Source: Winogradskyella pacifica (GTDB taxonomy: Bacteria; Bacteroidota; Bacteroidia; Flavobacteriales; Flavobacteriaceae). From it: a stretch of DNA of 64,000 bases. The DNA lies in the NCBI RefSeq assembly GCF_013403915.1, contig NZ_JABFDI010000003.1, positions 124,001-188,000 of the forward strand, in the 5' to 3' direction. A model generated the notes under the pieces. It was not told the DNA's origin and searched no databases. It worked only from the letters and a program-made list of their open reading frames with translations. The stretch's first letter is position 1; each line of letters starts with the position of its first letter. This document shows, piece by piece, positions 10,272 to 18,018 of this stretch. The position numbers and the translations under genes were made by a program.

Positions 10272-10316
10272 GTTTTCTTAATATTTAGACGTTATATATT
10301 AAAAATACAATTTCAT

Positions 10317-11123
10317 ATGAGATATTTAACTGTTTTGTTGTTGTGTATAGGATTTGTTTCATGCAATTCTACAAGTAAAGACACTGAAATTACTTTTGCA
10401 GATAACCCTGTCATTGCGCACAGAGGCGCATGGAAAACTAAAGATTTACCAAAAAATTCAATTGCGGCATTAAAAGAGGCGATTAGTTTAAAGTGTACAG
10501 GCTCAGAATTTGATGTTCGTATGACGGCAGATGAAATCCTAGTTGTTACTCACGATGCCGATTATGAAGGTTTAGATATTGAATCTTCAACCTATGAAGA
10601 ACTTGCTAAACACAAATTATCAAACGGCGAAACACTGCCAACTTTAAAAGATTTTATTACTGCGGGCATGACAAATAATACCACTACAGGTTTAGTTTGC
10701 GAAATAAAGCCTTCTAAAACTGAAGGACGTAATGTTCTTATGGCAGACAAAGCTGTAGCCACAGTCAAAGAACTTAAAGCAGAAGCGTATGTGTCTTATT
10801 ATATCAGTTTTAGTTATGAGGTTATTAAACACATTAAAACAATAGAACCTAATGCTAAGGTCTTATATCTAGATGGTTCAAAAGCACCAGAAGACTTACA
10901 TAAAGATGGAATTACCGGACTCGATTATTTAGTTTGGAAATTAAAAAATAAAGAAAATTGGATTACAGAAGCTAAAGATTTAGGTCTTAAACTAAATGCA
11001 TGGACGGCCAATAAAGAAGAAGATATTGATTGGTTATTGAGTCATGATTTTGATTATATTACCACAGATGAACCAGAATTGGTGTTTAAGAAATTAAAAG
11101 CAAATTCTAGTAGCACAAACTAA
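10317..11123 (+). CDS. glycerophosphodiester phosphodiesterase family lipoprotein
   Basis: Hydrolyses glycerophosphodiesters (or a related phosphodiester) to glycerol 3-phosphate and an alcohol, here outside the cytoplasm. I chose the ATG at 10317 because it gives a clean lipoprotein signal (MRYLTVLLLCIGFVSC, cysteine 16); the frame is open further upstream only through the terminator at 10246-10271. The GDPD signature is intact: IAHRGAW, then SEFDVRMTADEILVVTHD with the conserved Glu, Asp and His. The 268-residue TIM-barrel length is normal. The downstream phosphatase-like and GH3 genes and the nearby glpFK pair suggest that released glycerol or glycerol 3-phosphate is a product of this locus. 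Other GDPD-fold activities cannot be excluded. Confidence 0.88.
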   Translation: MRYLTVLLLCIGFVSCNSTSKDTEITFADNPVIAHRGAWKTKDLPKNSIAALKEAISLKCTGSEFDVRMTADEILVVTHDADYEGLDIESSTYEELAKHKLSNGETLPTLKDFITAGMTNNTTTGLVCEIKPSKTEGRNVLMADKAVATVKELKAEAYVSYYISFSYEVIKHIKTIEPNAKVLYLDGSKAPEDLHKDGITGLDYLVWKLKNKENWITEAKDLGLKLNAWTANKEEDIDWLLSHDFDYITTDEPELVFKKLKANSSSTN

Positions 11124-11204
11124 GCGTTGCTATCAGAGATTATTTTTATGCTGTCGATAATTTATTTTAAAAGACAGAGAGCATAAGTTCTAAACAAGAA
11201 ATAA

Positions 11205-12068
11205 ATGAAACAAATTAATTTATTTATTATTAGCCTTATACTTTTAGGTTGTAGTTCTAATAAAAGTAAGCCTGAAGCTAAAAATGAACAGTTTACATTA
11301 AAGGCAATGACTTATAATATTCGTTTGGATATTGCTTCAGATGAAGAAAATGCATGGCCAAATCGAAAAGATTTTTTAAGTTCTCAAATATTGTTTCTTA
11401 GTCCTGATGTTTTTGGAGTACAAGAAGCACGGCCGAATCAAATTGAAGATTTAAATGCCGCTTTGCAAGATTATAAATTTATAGGTGAAGGAAGAGATGG
11501 CAACGGAGAGGGCGAGTTCTCTGCAATTTATTACAATTCAAACAACTTAAAGGTTGAAGAACAATTCACCTTTTGGTTATCCGATTCGCCAGATAAAGTT
11601 TCTACAGGCTGGGACGCTGCCTATCCTAGAGTTTGTACGTATGGTTTATTTTCTTCAAATAAAACGGGTAAAAAGTTATGGGTGTTTAATACCCATTTAG
11701 ATCATGTTGGTGCGGAAGCGCAAAAGGAAGGTGTAAAACTTATTCTAAAAAAAATAGCTTCAGAAAACATCCAAAACTATCCTGTTCTGCTTATGGGTGA
11801 TTTTAATGTAGAACCTAATAGTCTGGTCGTAGCAGAAATTTTACCAACCATGTCAGATTCAAGACAAATAGCCACATTAAAGTTTGGACCGGAGGGAACA
11901 TTTAATGCCTTTCAATATAATGAACCCGTAACGCGACGCATCGACTATATTTTTATTTCAAAATCTCCTAGCATTACAGTACATAAGTATGCCGTATTAT
12001 CTAGTGCTATTGATTTCAAATTCCCTTCAGACCATTTTCCTGTGTATACAGAAATGGAGTTAAAATGA
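11205..12068 (+). CDS. endonuclease/exonuclease/phosphatase family lipoprotein
   Basis: Exported metal-dependent phosphoesterase of the DNase I-like fold. The lipoprotein signal ends LILLGCSS (cysteine 16). Family motifs appear in order: TYNIR (Asn38), GVQEARPNQ (Glu74), NTHLDH (His164), GDFNVEP (Asp199, Asn201) and SDHFPV (Asp276-His277), so all catalytic residues are present. Exported members of this family in SusCD loci act on small phosphorylated or phosphodiester substrates more often than on DNA. It lies between the glycerophosphodiesterase and the GH3 enzyme, with 10 bp to the latter, so the three are probably co-transcribed. Substrate unknown. Confidence 0.85.
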   Translation: MKQINLFIISLILLGCSSNKSKPEAKNEQFTLKAMTYNIRLDIASDEENAWPNRKDFLSSQILFLSPDVFGVQEARPNQIEDLNAALQDYKFIGEGRDGNGEGEFSAIYYNSNNLKVEEQFTFWLSDSPDKVSTGWDAAYPRVCTYGLFSSNKTGKKLWVFNTHLDHVGAEAQKEGVKLILKKIASENIQNYPVLLMGDFNVEPNSLVVAEILPTMSDSRQIATLKFGPEGTFNAFQYNEPVTRRIDYIFISKSPSITVHKYAVLSSAIDFKFPSDHFPVYTEMELK

Positions 12069-12078
12069 TTTTAGTATA

Positions 12079-14436
12079 ATGATTAATACAAAAAAAACAT
12101 TCCTATTTGCAGTCGTTAGTGTAAAGGCTGCTGTTATTCTACTTGTTACTTGTGCTACAGTAGATTTTGATACGTCAGTAGAGGCTAATTCCGGATTTAT
12201 AAAACACACAACGTCTTTAATAGATAAGCGGATTGAACTCAAAGTAGATTCTGTATTAGCATTAATGACCATTGATGAAAAAATAGGCCAACTAGTACAG
12301 TATAGTGGTAAATGGAATGCGACAGGTCCATCAACTTCAGAAAGAGATCAGTATAAGTACAACAAACTAAAGAAAGGTGAAGTCGGCTCTATGCTGAATG
12401 TGGCTTCTGTAGCTTCAATCCGAGAAACACAACGGATTGTAATGGAGAATTCTCGATTAAAGATTCCCCTTATTTTTGCGTATGATGTTATTCATGGTTA
12501 CAAAACTATATTTCCTATTCCTTTAGGTGAAAGTGCGAGTTGGGATTTAGATATTATAGAACAATCGGCTGCAATTGCAGCAAAAGAAGCATCTGCATCT
12601 GGTTTAAACTGGACGTTTGCACCCATGATCGATGTTTCTAGAGACGCACGTTGGGGAAGAGTAATGGAAGGTTCTGGTGAAGATACGTATTTAACTACAA
12701 AAATTGGAGTAGCGAGAATAAAAGGGTTTCAGGGAGACGATTTATCGGCAACACATACTATTGCGGCATGTGCAAAACATTTTGCAGGTTATGGTTTTGG
12801 TGAGGCTGGTAGAGATTACAATACGGTGAATATTGGTGAGTATGAACTTCATAATACTATTTTACCTCCTTTTAAAGCTGCTGCAGAAGCCGGTGTGGCA
12901 ACATTTATGAATGCTTTTAATGATATTGATGGCATACCAGCAACAGGACATAGGCATTTGCAAAGAGATTTGTTGAAAAACGAGTGGAATTGGCCAGGTC
13001 TAATGGTTTCCGATTGGGGAAGTATAGGCGAAATGATAGCACATGGGTATGCTAAAGATTTAAAGCATGCTTCAGAAATTGCTATTAATGCAGGGAGTGA
13101 TATGGATATGGAATCGTATGCTTATGAAGCTTCGTTAAAAACATTGATAGAAGGAGGTAAAGTTTCAATAGATGTCATAAATGATGCTGTGAGTCGTGTA
13201 TTACGAATTAAATTTCAGCTAGGACTGTTTGATGATCCTTATAAATATTGTGATACAGAAAGAGAGAAAACTGAGATCTATTCTAAAGAGAATTTAGAAA
13301 TTGCTAGAGATGTCGCTAAGAAATCTATTGTATTACTTAAAAATGATAATCAAGTCTTACCACTTTCAAAAGACATAAAAAGCATCGCTGTTATTGGGCC
13401 GTTAGCTGATGACAAAAATGCGCCTTTAGGGAATTGGCGAGCAGAAGGTGACTATAATTCTGCGGTATCACTATTAGAAGGCGTAAAACAGGCGGTATCT
13501 AAGTCAACAACGATACATTATGAAAAAGGAATTGAGTTAACGGTTCCAACGGTTAAGCCAGGCGAAAATCAGTTTTTAATACCTTTAGAATTTAATACAA
13601 CCGATAGATTAGGAATTAAAAAAGCAGTTGAAGCTGCTAAGAAAGCTGAGGTGGTTTTATTAGCTATAGGTGAAGACGCCTATCAGACGGGAGAAGGACG
13701 AAGTCAGGTAGATATCGGATTTAAAGGTTTACAATTAGAATTGTTAGAGGCTATTCAAAAGGTGAATAAAAACATTGTAATTGTGCTGATGAACGGCCGT
13801 CCAATGGATTTAACTCGTGCTTCAGAAGTGGCTCCAACTATTTTAGAATGTTGGCATTTAGGGTCGGAATCTGGTAATGCCATAGCAGATGTTATTTTTG
13901 GGGATTATAATCCATCGGGTAAATTACCAGTGTCATTTCCGCATCATGTAGGGCAAGAGCCGCTATATTACAATCAAAAAAACACAGGACGACCTCACGG
14001 ATTGAAACAAGTAACGTATTCTGCTTATAGAGATGCACCGAGATTTGCGTTGTATCCTTTTGGACATGGATTGAGTTATACCACTTTTAAATATGATAAC
14101 TTAACATTAGATAAAACTGAAATAAAAGCGACTGACAGTATCAATGTTTCTGTGTCTATAACAAATGCTGGAGATACAGATGGAGAGGAAGTTGTGCAAC
14201 TATATATTAGAGATTTAGTTGGTAGTTTGGTAAGGCCAATTAAAGAATTAAAAGGTTTTAAAAAGCTAATGATTAAGGCAGGTGAAACTAAAACAGTCAC
14301 GTTTACAATTAATGCTGAGACACTTCAGTTTTATACAGCAAATAAAAAATGGGAGGTAGAGCCTGGTGCATTTGAAGTTTGGGTTGGAGGGAGTTCTGTA
14401 GCCACTTTGCAAAAGGGTTTTAGTGTTGTTGAGTAG
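12079..14436 (+). CDS. bglX: glycoside hydrolase family 3 beta-glucosidase (BglX type)
   Basis: Exo-acting beta-glucosidase that removes glucose (or a similar sugar) from the non-reducing end of small glycosides, probably in the periplasm. A hydrophobic N-terminal segment ending LLVTC resembles a lipoprotein or secretion signal. Motifs of a three-domain GH3 enzyme are visible: SGEDTYL, KHFAGYG, the nucleophile region GLMVSDWGS with Asp312, then the alpha/beta-sandwich domain (ENLEIARDVAKKSIVLLKN) and a C-terminal fibronectin-III-like domain (DGEEVVQLYIRDLVGSLVRP). The 785 residues equal the usual BglX length. It is the last gene of the locus and its likely depolymerising step. Whether it accepts glycosylglycerol is only suggested by the neighbours. 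Confidence 0.93.
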   Translation: MINTKKTFLFAVVSVKAAVILLVTCATVDFDTSVEANSGFIKHTTSLIDKRIELKVDSVLALMTIDEKIGQLVQYSGKWNATGPSTSERDQYKYNKLKKGEVGSMLNVASVASIRETQRIVMENSRLKIPLIFAYDVIHGYKTIFPIPLGESASWDLDIIEQSAAIAAKEASASGLNWTFAPMIDVSRDARWGRVMEGSGEDTYLTTKIGVARIKGFQGDDLSATHTIAACAKHFAGYGFGEAGRDYNTVNIGEYELHNTILPPFKAAAEAGVATFMNAFNDIDGIPATGHRHLQRDLLKNEWNWPGLMVSDWGSIGEMIAHGYAKDLKHASEIAINAGSDMDMESYAYEASLKTLIEGGKVSIDVINDAVSRVLRIKFQLGLFDDPYKYCDTEREKTEIYSKENLEIARDVAKKSIVLLKNDNQVLPLSKDIKSIAVIGPLADDKNAPLGNWRAEGDYNSAVSLLEGVKQAVSKSTTIHYEKGIELTVPTVKPGENQFLIPLEFNTTDRLGIKKAVEAAKKAEVVLLAIGEDAYQTGEGRSQVDIGFKGLQLELLEAIQKVNKNIVIVLMNGRPMDLTRASEVAPTILECWHLGSESGNAIADVIFGDYNPSGKLPVSFPHHVGQEPLYYNQKNTGRPHGLKQVTYSAYRDAPRFALYPFGHGLSYTTFKYDNLTLDKTEIKATDSINVSVSITNAGDTDGEEVVQLYIRDLVGSLVRPIKELKGFKKLMIKAGETKTVTFTINAETLQFYTANKKWEVEPGAFEVWVGGSSVATLQKGFSVVE

Positions 14437-14580
14437 TTAGTGTTCAGTTATACTGATAATCTTAATTTTTAAGTTTTACTAAAAGATTGGAGTTTTTGAT
14501 TTGCATCTTTTTAATTCACATTAATAGATAAAACAGCCTTTATTTTTATTTTGGGTTGTTGTACGTCCGAATTTTCGACT

Positions 14581-14901
14581 TTAATTTCTAAAAGAACCAT
14601 AACCGATTAGGCTCCACAAAATAAATAGTCCAATCAATCCTATAGTGGCGTATCCGAGGAGCACTCCTGTTAAAAGTATGAGGCTGATTATCAGTATTAG
14701 CATTTTTAATGTATTCTTGTTTTTGCCTTTAGATTTATATCTGTTATAACGATAAGACTGATCTAGAAATATTTCATCTGATTTTTTTAAATAATATTGA
14801 ATTTCAGAATCATCAAAACCACTCTCTTTCATTTCCTTTTTTATGTCTTTTGAATCTAGTCCTTTTTCTCTCAGTGAGATACTAAAATCGAGTTTATTCA
14901 T
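14581..14901 (-). CDS. small membrane protein of unknown function
   Basis: A 106-residue protein I do not recognise. The N-terminal half is charged and helical with a short-domain look (SLREKGLDSKDIKKEMKES, then DSEIQYYLKKSD, a three-helix pattern of the kind seen in SHOCT-like regions). A basic linker RYNRYKSKGKNKN follows, and the C-terminal third holds two adjacent membrane helices (MLILIISLILLTGVLLGYA and IGLIGLFILWSLIG). It is the most downstream of three minus-strand genes in the accessory island that ends at the tmRNA, and is preceded by one of the conserved palindromic intergenic elements (14927-15022). Confidence 0.6.
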   Translation of the reverse strand: MNKLDFSISLREKGLDSKDIKKEMKESGFDDSEIQYYLKKSDEIFLDQSYRYNRYKSKGKNKNTLKMLILIISLILLTGVLLGYATIGLIGLFILWSLIGYGSFRN

Positions 14902-14926
14902 GGAGGTTGCAATAGTGGTTAATATG

Positions 14927-15022
14927 TTTTCTATAATGGTTAGTTGCTTGGTTATGACCGTAATTTAGTCAATAAATCACAGATAGAAAATGCATTAAGG
15001 CTTTTGTTAATGTATTGTGAAT
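14927..15022 (-). repeat. attC-like intergenic element 1
   Basis: Read on the minus strand, between the zinc-ribbon gene and the small membrane gene. It carries TTTATTGACTAAATTA (one change from elements 2 and 4), then CATAACCA and AAGCAACTAACCAT, which matches element 3 (ACGCAACTAACCAT). Part of the five-member family described in the findings. The most diverged copy: its 5' arm is weak. Confidence 0.55.
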
Positions 15023-15028
15023 GAGCGA

Positions 15029-15595
15029 TTAACTATGCCTAATTTTGTTGGTTATTTTTATTATTCTACTGTCAATTTCATTAATTCTTTCGGTCCAATA
15101 TTCCACTGCTTTTTTTAAATCAGTATATCTTTTCTTTTTAGTTCCAGTTGTAAATTCTCTAGGAAGGCTGAATAGAAAGTGACTGTTCTTATCCCAATCT
15201 TTGCTTTTTTCACTTTCATTTTTTGGTTCTAATCTTGTCGTCCAAAACCTTAGATTCTCTACATAAATGACTTTTTTCTCATTGAGAAACTCAATCAATT
15301 TGTTTTTGTCTCTCGGAATATATCCAGGACCAGTACAGCCACACGAATGAAAGGTAATCCCTGTTTCGTAAAGAGATTCCATGTGATTCCAGGCTTTTGT
15401 GTCGGGCTTTTTTGGTGATTCAAAGTCAAATCCCATATTCGCGGTTATTCCGCCACATTCAGGACATTTATAAGATTGTTTTTCAAATTCTATTGAATCT
15501 CTATCAATATCCTTCAGTAATCTTCTTTTGAAGGTTTTCCGACATTCAAAACAAGCGTAATGTGGTTTATATGTATTAATTCCGTATCGGCACAT
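15029..15595 (-). CDS. zinc-ribbon protein of unknown function
   Basis: A 188-residue protein. Metal-binding cysteines are obvious: CFECRKTF near residues 15-22 paired with YKCPECGG near 42-49 forms a classic two-knuckle zinc ribbon, and a further HSCGCTGPGYIPRD cluster lies near 83-96. The rest is charged and helical (KKAVEYWTERINEIDSRIIKITNKIR at the C-terminus is not a membrane segment). It resembles uncharacterised Bacteroidota zinc-ribbon proteins; I cannot give a function. It is bounded on both sides by elements of the palindromic intergenic family, as expected of a single-gene mobile unit. Confidence 0.7.
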   Translation of the reverse strand: MCRYGINTYKPHYACFECRKTFKRRLLKDIDRDSIEFEKQSYKCPECGGITANMGFDFESPKKPDTKAWNHMESLYETGITFHSCGCTGPGYIPRDKNKLIEFLNEKKVIYVENLRFWTTRLEPKNESEKSKDWDKNSHFLFSLPREFTTGTKKKRYTDLKKAVEYWTERINEIDSRIIKITNKIRHS

Positions 15596-15603
15596 TTTCG
15601 TTT

Positions 15604-15731
15604 AAATGTCTTGTGTATGATTAGTGGCGTGTGTAAGCACCTAATTTAGTAAATAAAAACCCAATAGAATATCTGCGAGGATTTTCGTAAGTCGGCGAGA
15701 ACTAGCCATTAATTATATATGGTGCTGTGGG
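15604..15731 (-). repeat. attC-like intergenic element 2
   Basis: Minus-strand element directly after the stop of the 15735-17255 gene. Its outer arms, CATATATAATTAATGGC (15705-15721) and GCCACTAATCATACACA (15612-15628), are complementary at 12 of 17 positions. Between them are GGCTAGTTCTCGCCGACTTA and the core TTTATTTACTAAATTA, identical to element 4. The start of the element is the right inverted repeat of the upstream gene. Confidence 0.7.
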
Positions 15732-15734
15732 TAG

Positions 15735-17255
15735 TTATTGCTTATAACAATTAAATAAAATTAGTTCAAGTGTTACAATTTTCGTTATATCTTCTGAATG
15801 TTTAAATTTATAAGTGATTATTGTTTTAAATTTTTCTTCTACAAACGATTCGAAAAGTTCGTGTTCCTCAATTGTTTCTTTTGCAATTTCAATAACTTTT
15901 GCGAAATCTTTATTGTCCTTGTTAAAAATAATAAGCGCAATTTTTTCATCTCTCCATAAAACGTATCTTTCTATAAGTTGATTAATTGCTGAACTTAAAT
16001 AAGACTTCCCTTTCCATAGTTTGCATTCCGCAACAAAGGTATTTATAGCATTCATATCCTGAATTAGGATATCAGTTTTCCCTTTTTTATTAAATGTTTC
16101 TCCAGTTGCTATATGTTTTTTTGATATTTGAGTTAAATGAGGAAGAAAATAATCTCTAAAATCTTCTTCTCCAAATGAGCTATGAAGGTGTTTTAATTTT
16201 TCTAAACTTTGTCCAAAAAAGAATATTTGTTGAATTAAAAAAGAATGAAAGTTTTGTTCACTAATTTTATCAAAAATAGGCTTTAATTCACTAATAAACC
16301 CTTTTTCATTTTTCAACCATTTTTTTAGAACTTTAATGTATTTTAATTCGTTTTTTGAGAAGTTTTCTAATAGCAATAATTGCCCTAGTTTGTGCTTCTC
16401 AGCAATAATTTGAATTTCATATTTTTCTTTATCTGTAAGATTTAAACTTTTGTAAACATTTTCAGATGTTAATTGAAATAAGATTTTCTTTGTATGATTA
16501 ACAATAATTTCAATTAATTCACTTTGTGTTCTACCTTTGAATGTTGTTAATCCTGTAAACCTATTGTATTCTCCATCATACAAGAATAAATTCATAGGTA
16601 GTTTACCTTTATAAGCTATTTTTATAGAATTAAATACAGGAATTTCGGGAATGAATTTTATCCAATTTTGAAAAGTTGAATGTAATAGGTTTAAATCAGT
16701 ATTTTTTTTAACTTTCTTCTCAGTTTTTGATTTAAAGTAGTCTAATAGTTGATTCCTTTTCCATTCAATTTCTTTTGGTATTTCAAGACTGTTTTTTACC
16801 CAATATTCAATAACACTAAAAAACCTTTCTCCACCTATGCTTGGTGTTCCAAAGCTATCAATTATATAGTCTATATAGTCGGTTATTTCTTTATACCAAT
16901 TATCTTTTTCAATACTATGCTCAATAAAACTACTTGTGTAGCTAACTGAATTGAGTACTTTATTTGGAATATCAGTATATAATTCTTTTTTAAACCATTT
17001 TTTCTTAAGCAGAGCTTTGTGATTGTCACAACAATTTGGGAAAGTATTAAACCAGTCATTTAGGTTGGAAAGAATGCTTTTATGGTATTCACAACAATTT
17101 GGAAAATCTTTAGGCTGTGTATAGTTGTGATGTGGTATATTAGAAAAACCTAAATCCCAAATATCACTTCCTGGTATTTCTACAAATTTTTTGTTTTCTA
17201 TATCAGAAATGAACTTTTTAGGATTTGAAATTTCGAGATTTATATTTCTATTCAT
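15735..17255 (-). CDS. PD-(D/E)XK nuclease-like protein with duplicated CC-x2-HK motif
   Basis: A 506-residue protein of no family I can name. The C-terminal region has the restriction-endonuclease fold signature: GKTDILIQD (Asp395) followed by FVAECKLW (Glu410, Lys412) and a downstream helix with Gln426 (INQLIERY), the arrangement of Mrr/PD-(D/E)XK nucleases. The N-terminus has an internal duplication, FPNCCEYHK at 51-59 and FPNCCDNHK at 72-80, 21 residues apart, which could bind metal. The middle is helical. It sits at the head of the accessory island with no methylase or helicase partner. A defence or DNA-repair nuclease role is a guess from the motif only. It is enclosed by a 15-bp imperfect inverted repeat (15723-15737 and 17271-17285). 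Confidence 0.65.
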   Translation of the reverse strand: MNRNINLEISNPKKFISDIENKKFVEIPGSDIWDLGFSNIPHHNYTQPKDFPNCCEYHKSILSNLNDWFNTFPNCCDNHKALLKKKWFKKELYTDIPNKVLNSVSYTSSFIEHSIEKDNWYKEITDYIDYIIDSFGTPSIGGERFFSVIEYWVKNSLEIPKEIEWKRNQLLDYFKSKTEKKVKKNTDLNLLHSTFQNWIKFIPEIPVFNSIKIAYKGKLPMNLFLYDGEYNRFTGLTTFKGRTQSELIEIIVNHTKKILFQLTSENVYKSLNLTDKEKYEIQIIAEKHKLGQLLLLENFSKNELKYIKVLKKWLKNEKGFISELKPIFDKISEQNFHSFLIQQIFFFGQSLEKLKHLHSSFGEEDFRDYFLPHLTQISKKHIATGETFNKKGKTDILIQDMNAINTFVAECKLWKGKSYLSSAINQLIERYVLWRDEKIALIIFNKDNKDFAKVIEIAKETIEEHELFESFVEEKFKTIITYKFKHSEDITKIVTLELILFNCYKQ

Positions 17256-17270
17256 AAAGTTTTTTTTTTC

Positions 17271-17288
17271 TAATTACCCACAACAATT
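17271..17288. repeat. left inverted repeat of the nuclease-like gene
   Basis: TAATTACCCACAACA on the plus strand is complementary at 13 of 15 positions to TGCTGTGGGTAGTTA at 15723-15737, which overlaps the stop codon of the same gene. The two enclose the gene and adjoin element 2 on its 3' side. Confidence 0.55.
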
Positions 17289-17377
17289 AAATATAAACAA
17301 TGGTCCATATCTAAATCACAGCAATTTACATAATAATTCGATTATATCATTCGTGTTATGTGTGAACTATAAATAGA

Positions 17378-17408
17378 AAACCCTGTAAGTTAAAAACTTA
17401 CAGGGTTT
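17378..17408 (-). terminator. strong 14-bp hairpin between accessory island and tmRNA
   Basis: AAACCCTGTAAGTT and AACTTACAGGGTTT pair perfectly around AAA. On the minus strand the stem is followed by TTTTCTATTT. It can stop transcription running from ssrA into the island genes. Confidence 0.7.
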
Positions 17409-17412
17409 AAAA

Positions 17413-17427
17413 GTGGAGTCGGAGAGA
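17413..17427 (-). repeat. 15-bp duplicate of the tmRNA 3' end
   Basis: GTGGAGTCGGAGAGA here is identical to the acceptor/T-arm end of the tmRNA gene at 17574-17588, 161 bp away. The match stops inside the T arm, so this is not a second tmRNA. A duplicated 3' tip of ssrA is a common footprint of site-specific integration. Confidence 0.6.
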
Positions 17428-17506
17428 TTAACGTCGTTGTTCTCTAGTGAATCCCATCCTATAAATACAACTTTTTGTGCTTTCAGCCCAAATGCTTTTA
17501 AACAAC

Positions 17507-17538
17507 AAAGCTCAATCAAGTAAAACTTGTTGAGCTTT
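17507..17538 (-). terminator. terminator of ssrA
   Basis: AAAGCTCAA-T-CAAG, loop TAAAA, CTTG-TTGAGCTTT: a 13-bp stem with one unpaired base, T- and A-rich on both flanks, 37 bp beyond the tmRNA 3' end. It would work in either direction. Confidence 0.65.
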
Positions 17539-17574
17539 TTATGCTTAAAATCACAACAAAGTTGTGCTTAATTG

Positions 17575-17965
17575 TGGAGTCGGAGAGAATCGAACTCTCG
17601 TCCAAACAAGTAACCAAAAGGCTTTCTACACGTTTATTCTTTTCTTGGGTTTTCGACTAAAAGCTGGTTAAAGACAACCCACTTTTAGCTTAGCTTCTTA
17701 ATCTCGAAAAGGTATCAAAGCACTACCTAATCTAAGTCAATTTTTACGATGCCTAAAAAAGAACGCCATTAACTAAGGCTTTCTCGAGACATTTAGCACT
17801 CCTACCTAGTAGGACGAGGCTTAATCTTACTATAATTCAGATTATGCAGCTAAAGCGTAGTTATTCTCGCCGTTTAAAATTTGGTCTAGCCTTTTACGTG
17901 TATCAATGCCATTACACGACGTGCTTACAATCTAATTAATCTCGCTGTCAAAACCAGTCGACCCC
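17575..17965 (-). ncRNA. ssrA: transfer-messenger RNA (tmRNA)
   Basis: Rescues stalled ribosomes and tags the unfinished protein for proteolysis. On the minus strand the 5' end GGGGTCG (complement of 17959-17965) pairs with CGACTCC at the 3' end (one G-U pair), and the T arm/loop GAGAGTTCGATTCTC is directly visible. The terminal CCA is not encoded after the discriminator A at 17575. The tag frame lies at 17842-17871 and reads GENNYALAA followed by TAA, the flavobacterial tag type. Pseudoknot stems occupy the rest. Length 391 nt is normal. A GNRA-like hairpin (17972-17989) sits 7 bp upstream of the 5' end. Confidence 0.96.
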
Positions 17966-17971
17966 ATTTAC

Positions 17972-17989
17972 TTCCCACGAAAGTGGGAA
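17972..17989. repeat. TTCCCAC-GAAA-GTGGGAA hairpin
   Basis: Perfect 7-bp stem with a GAAA tetraloop, immediately upstream of ssrA. A sister hairpin with the same loop and outer bases (TTCCTGC-GAAA-GCAGGAA) is at 25812-25829. Small palindromes of this kind are dispersed in flavobacterial genomes. Confidence 0.5.
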
Positions 17990-18018
17990 TCTCTTTAATA
18001 AATTGATAATAATTTTTT

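Noticed and set aside
10239-10316. Upstream TTG start for the glycerophosphodiesterase
   Set aside because: It would make the terminator hairpin coding and hide the clean lipoprotein signal starting at 10317.
17413-17460. Second tmRNA or tRNA gene
   Set aside because: The match to ssrA ends inside the T arm and no acceptor partner or anticodon arm follows.
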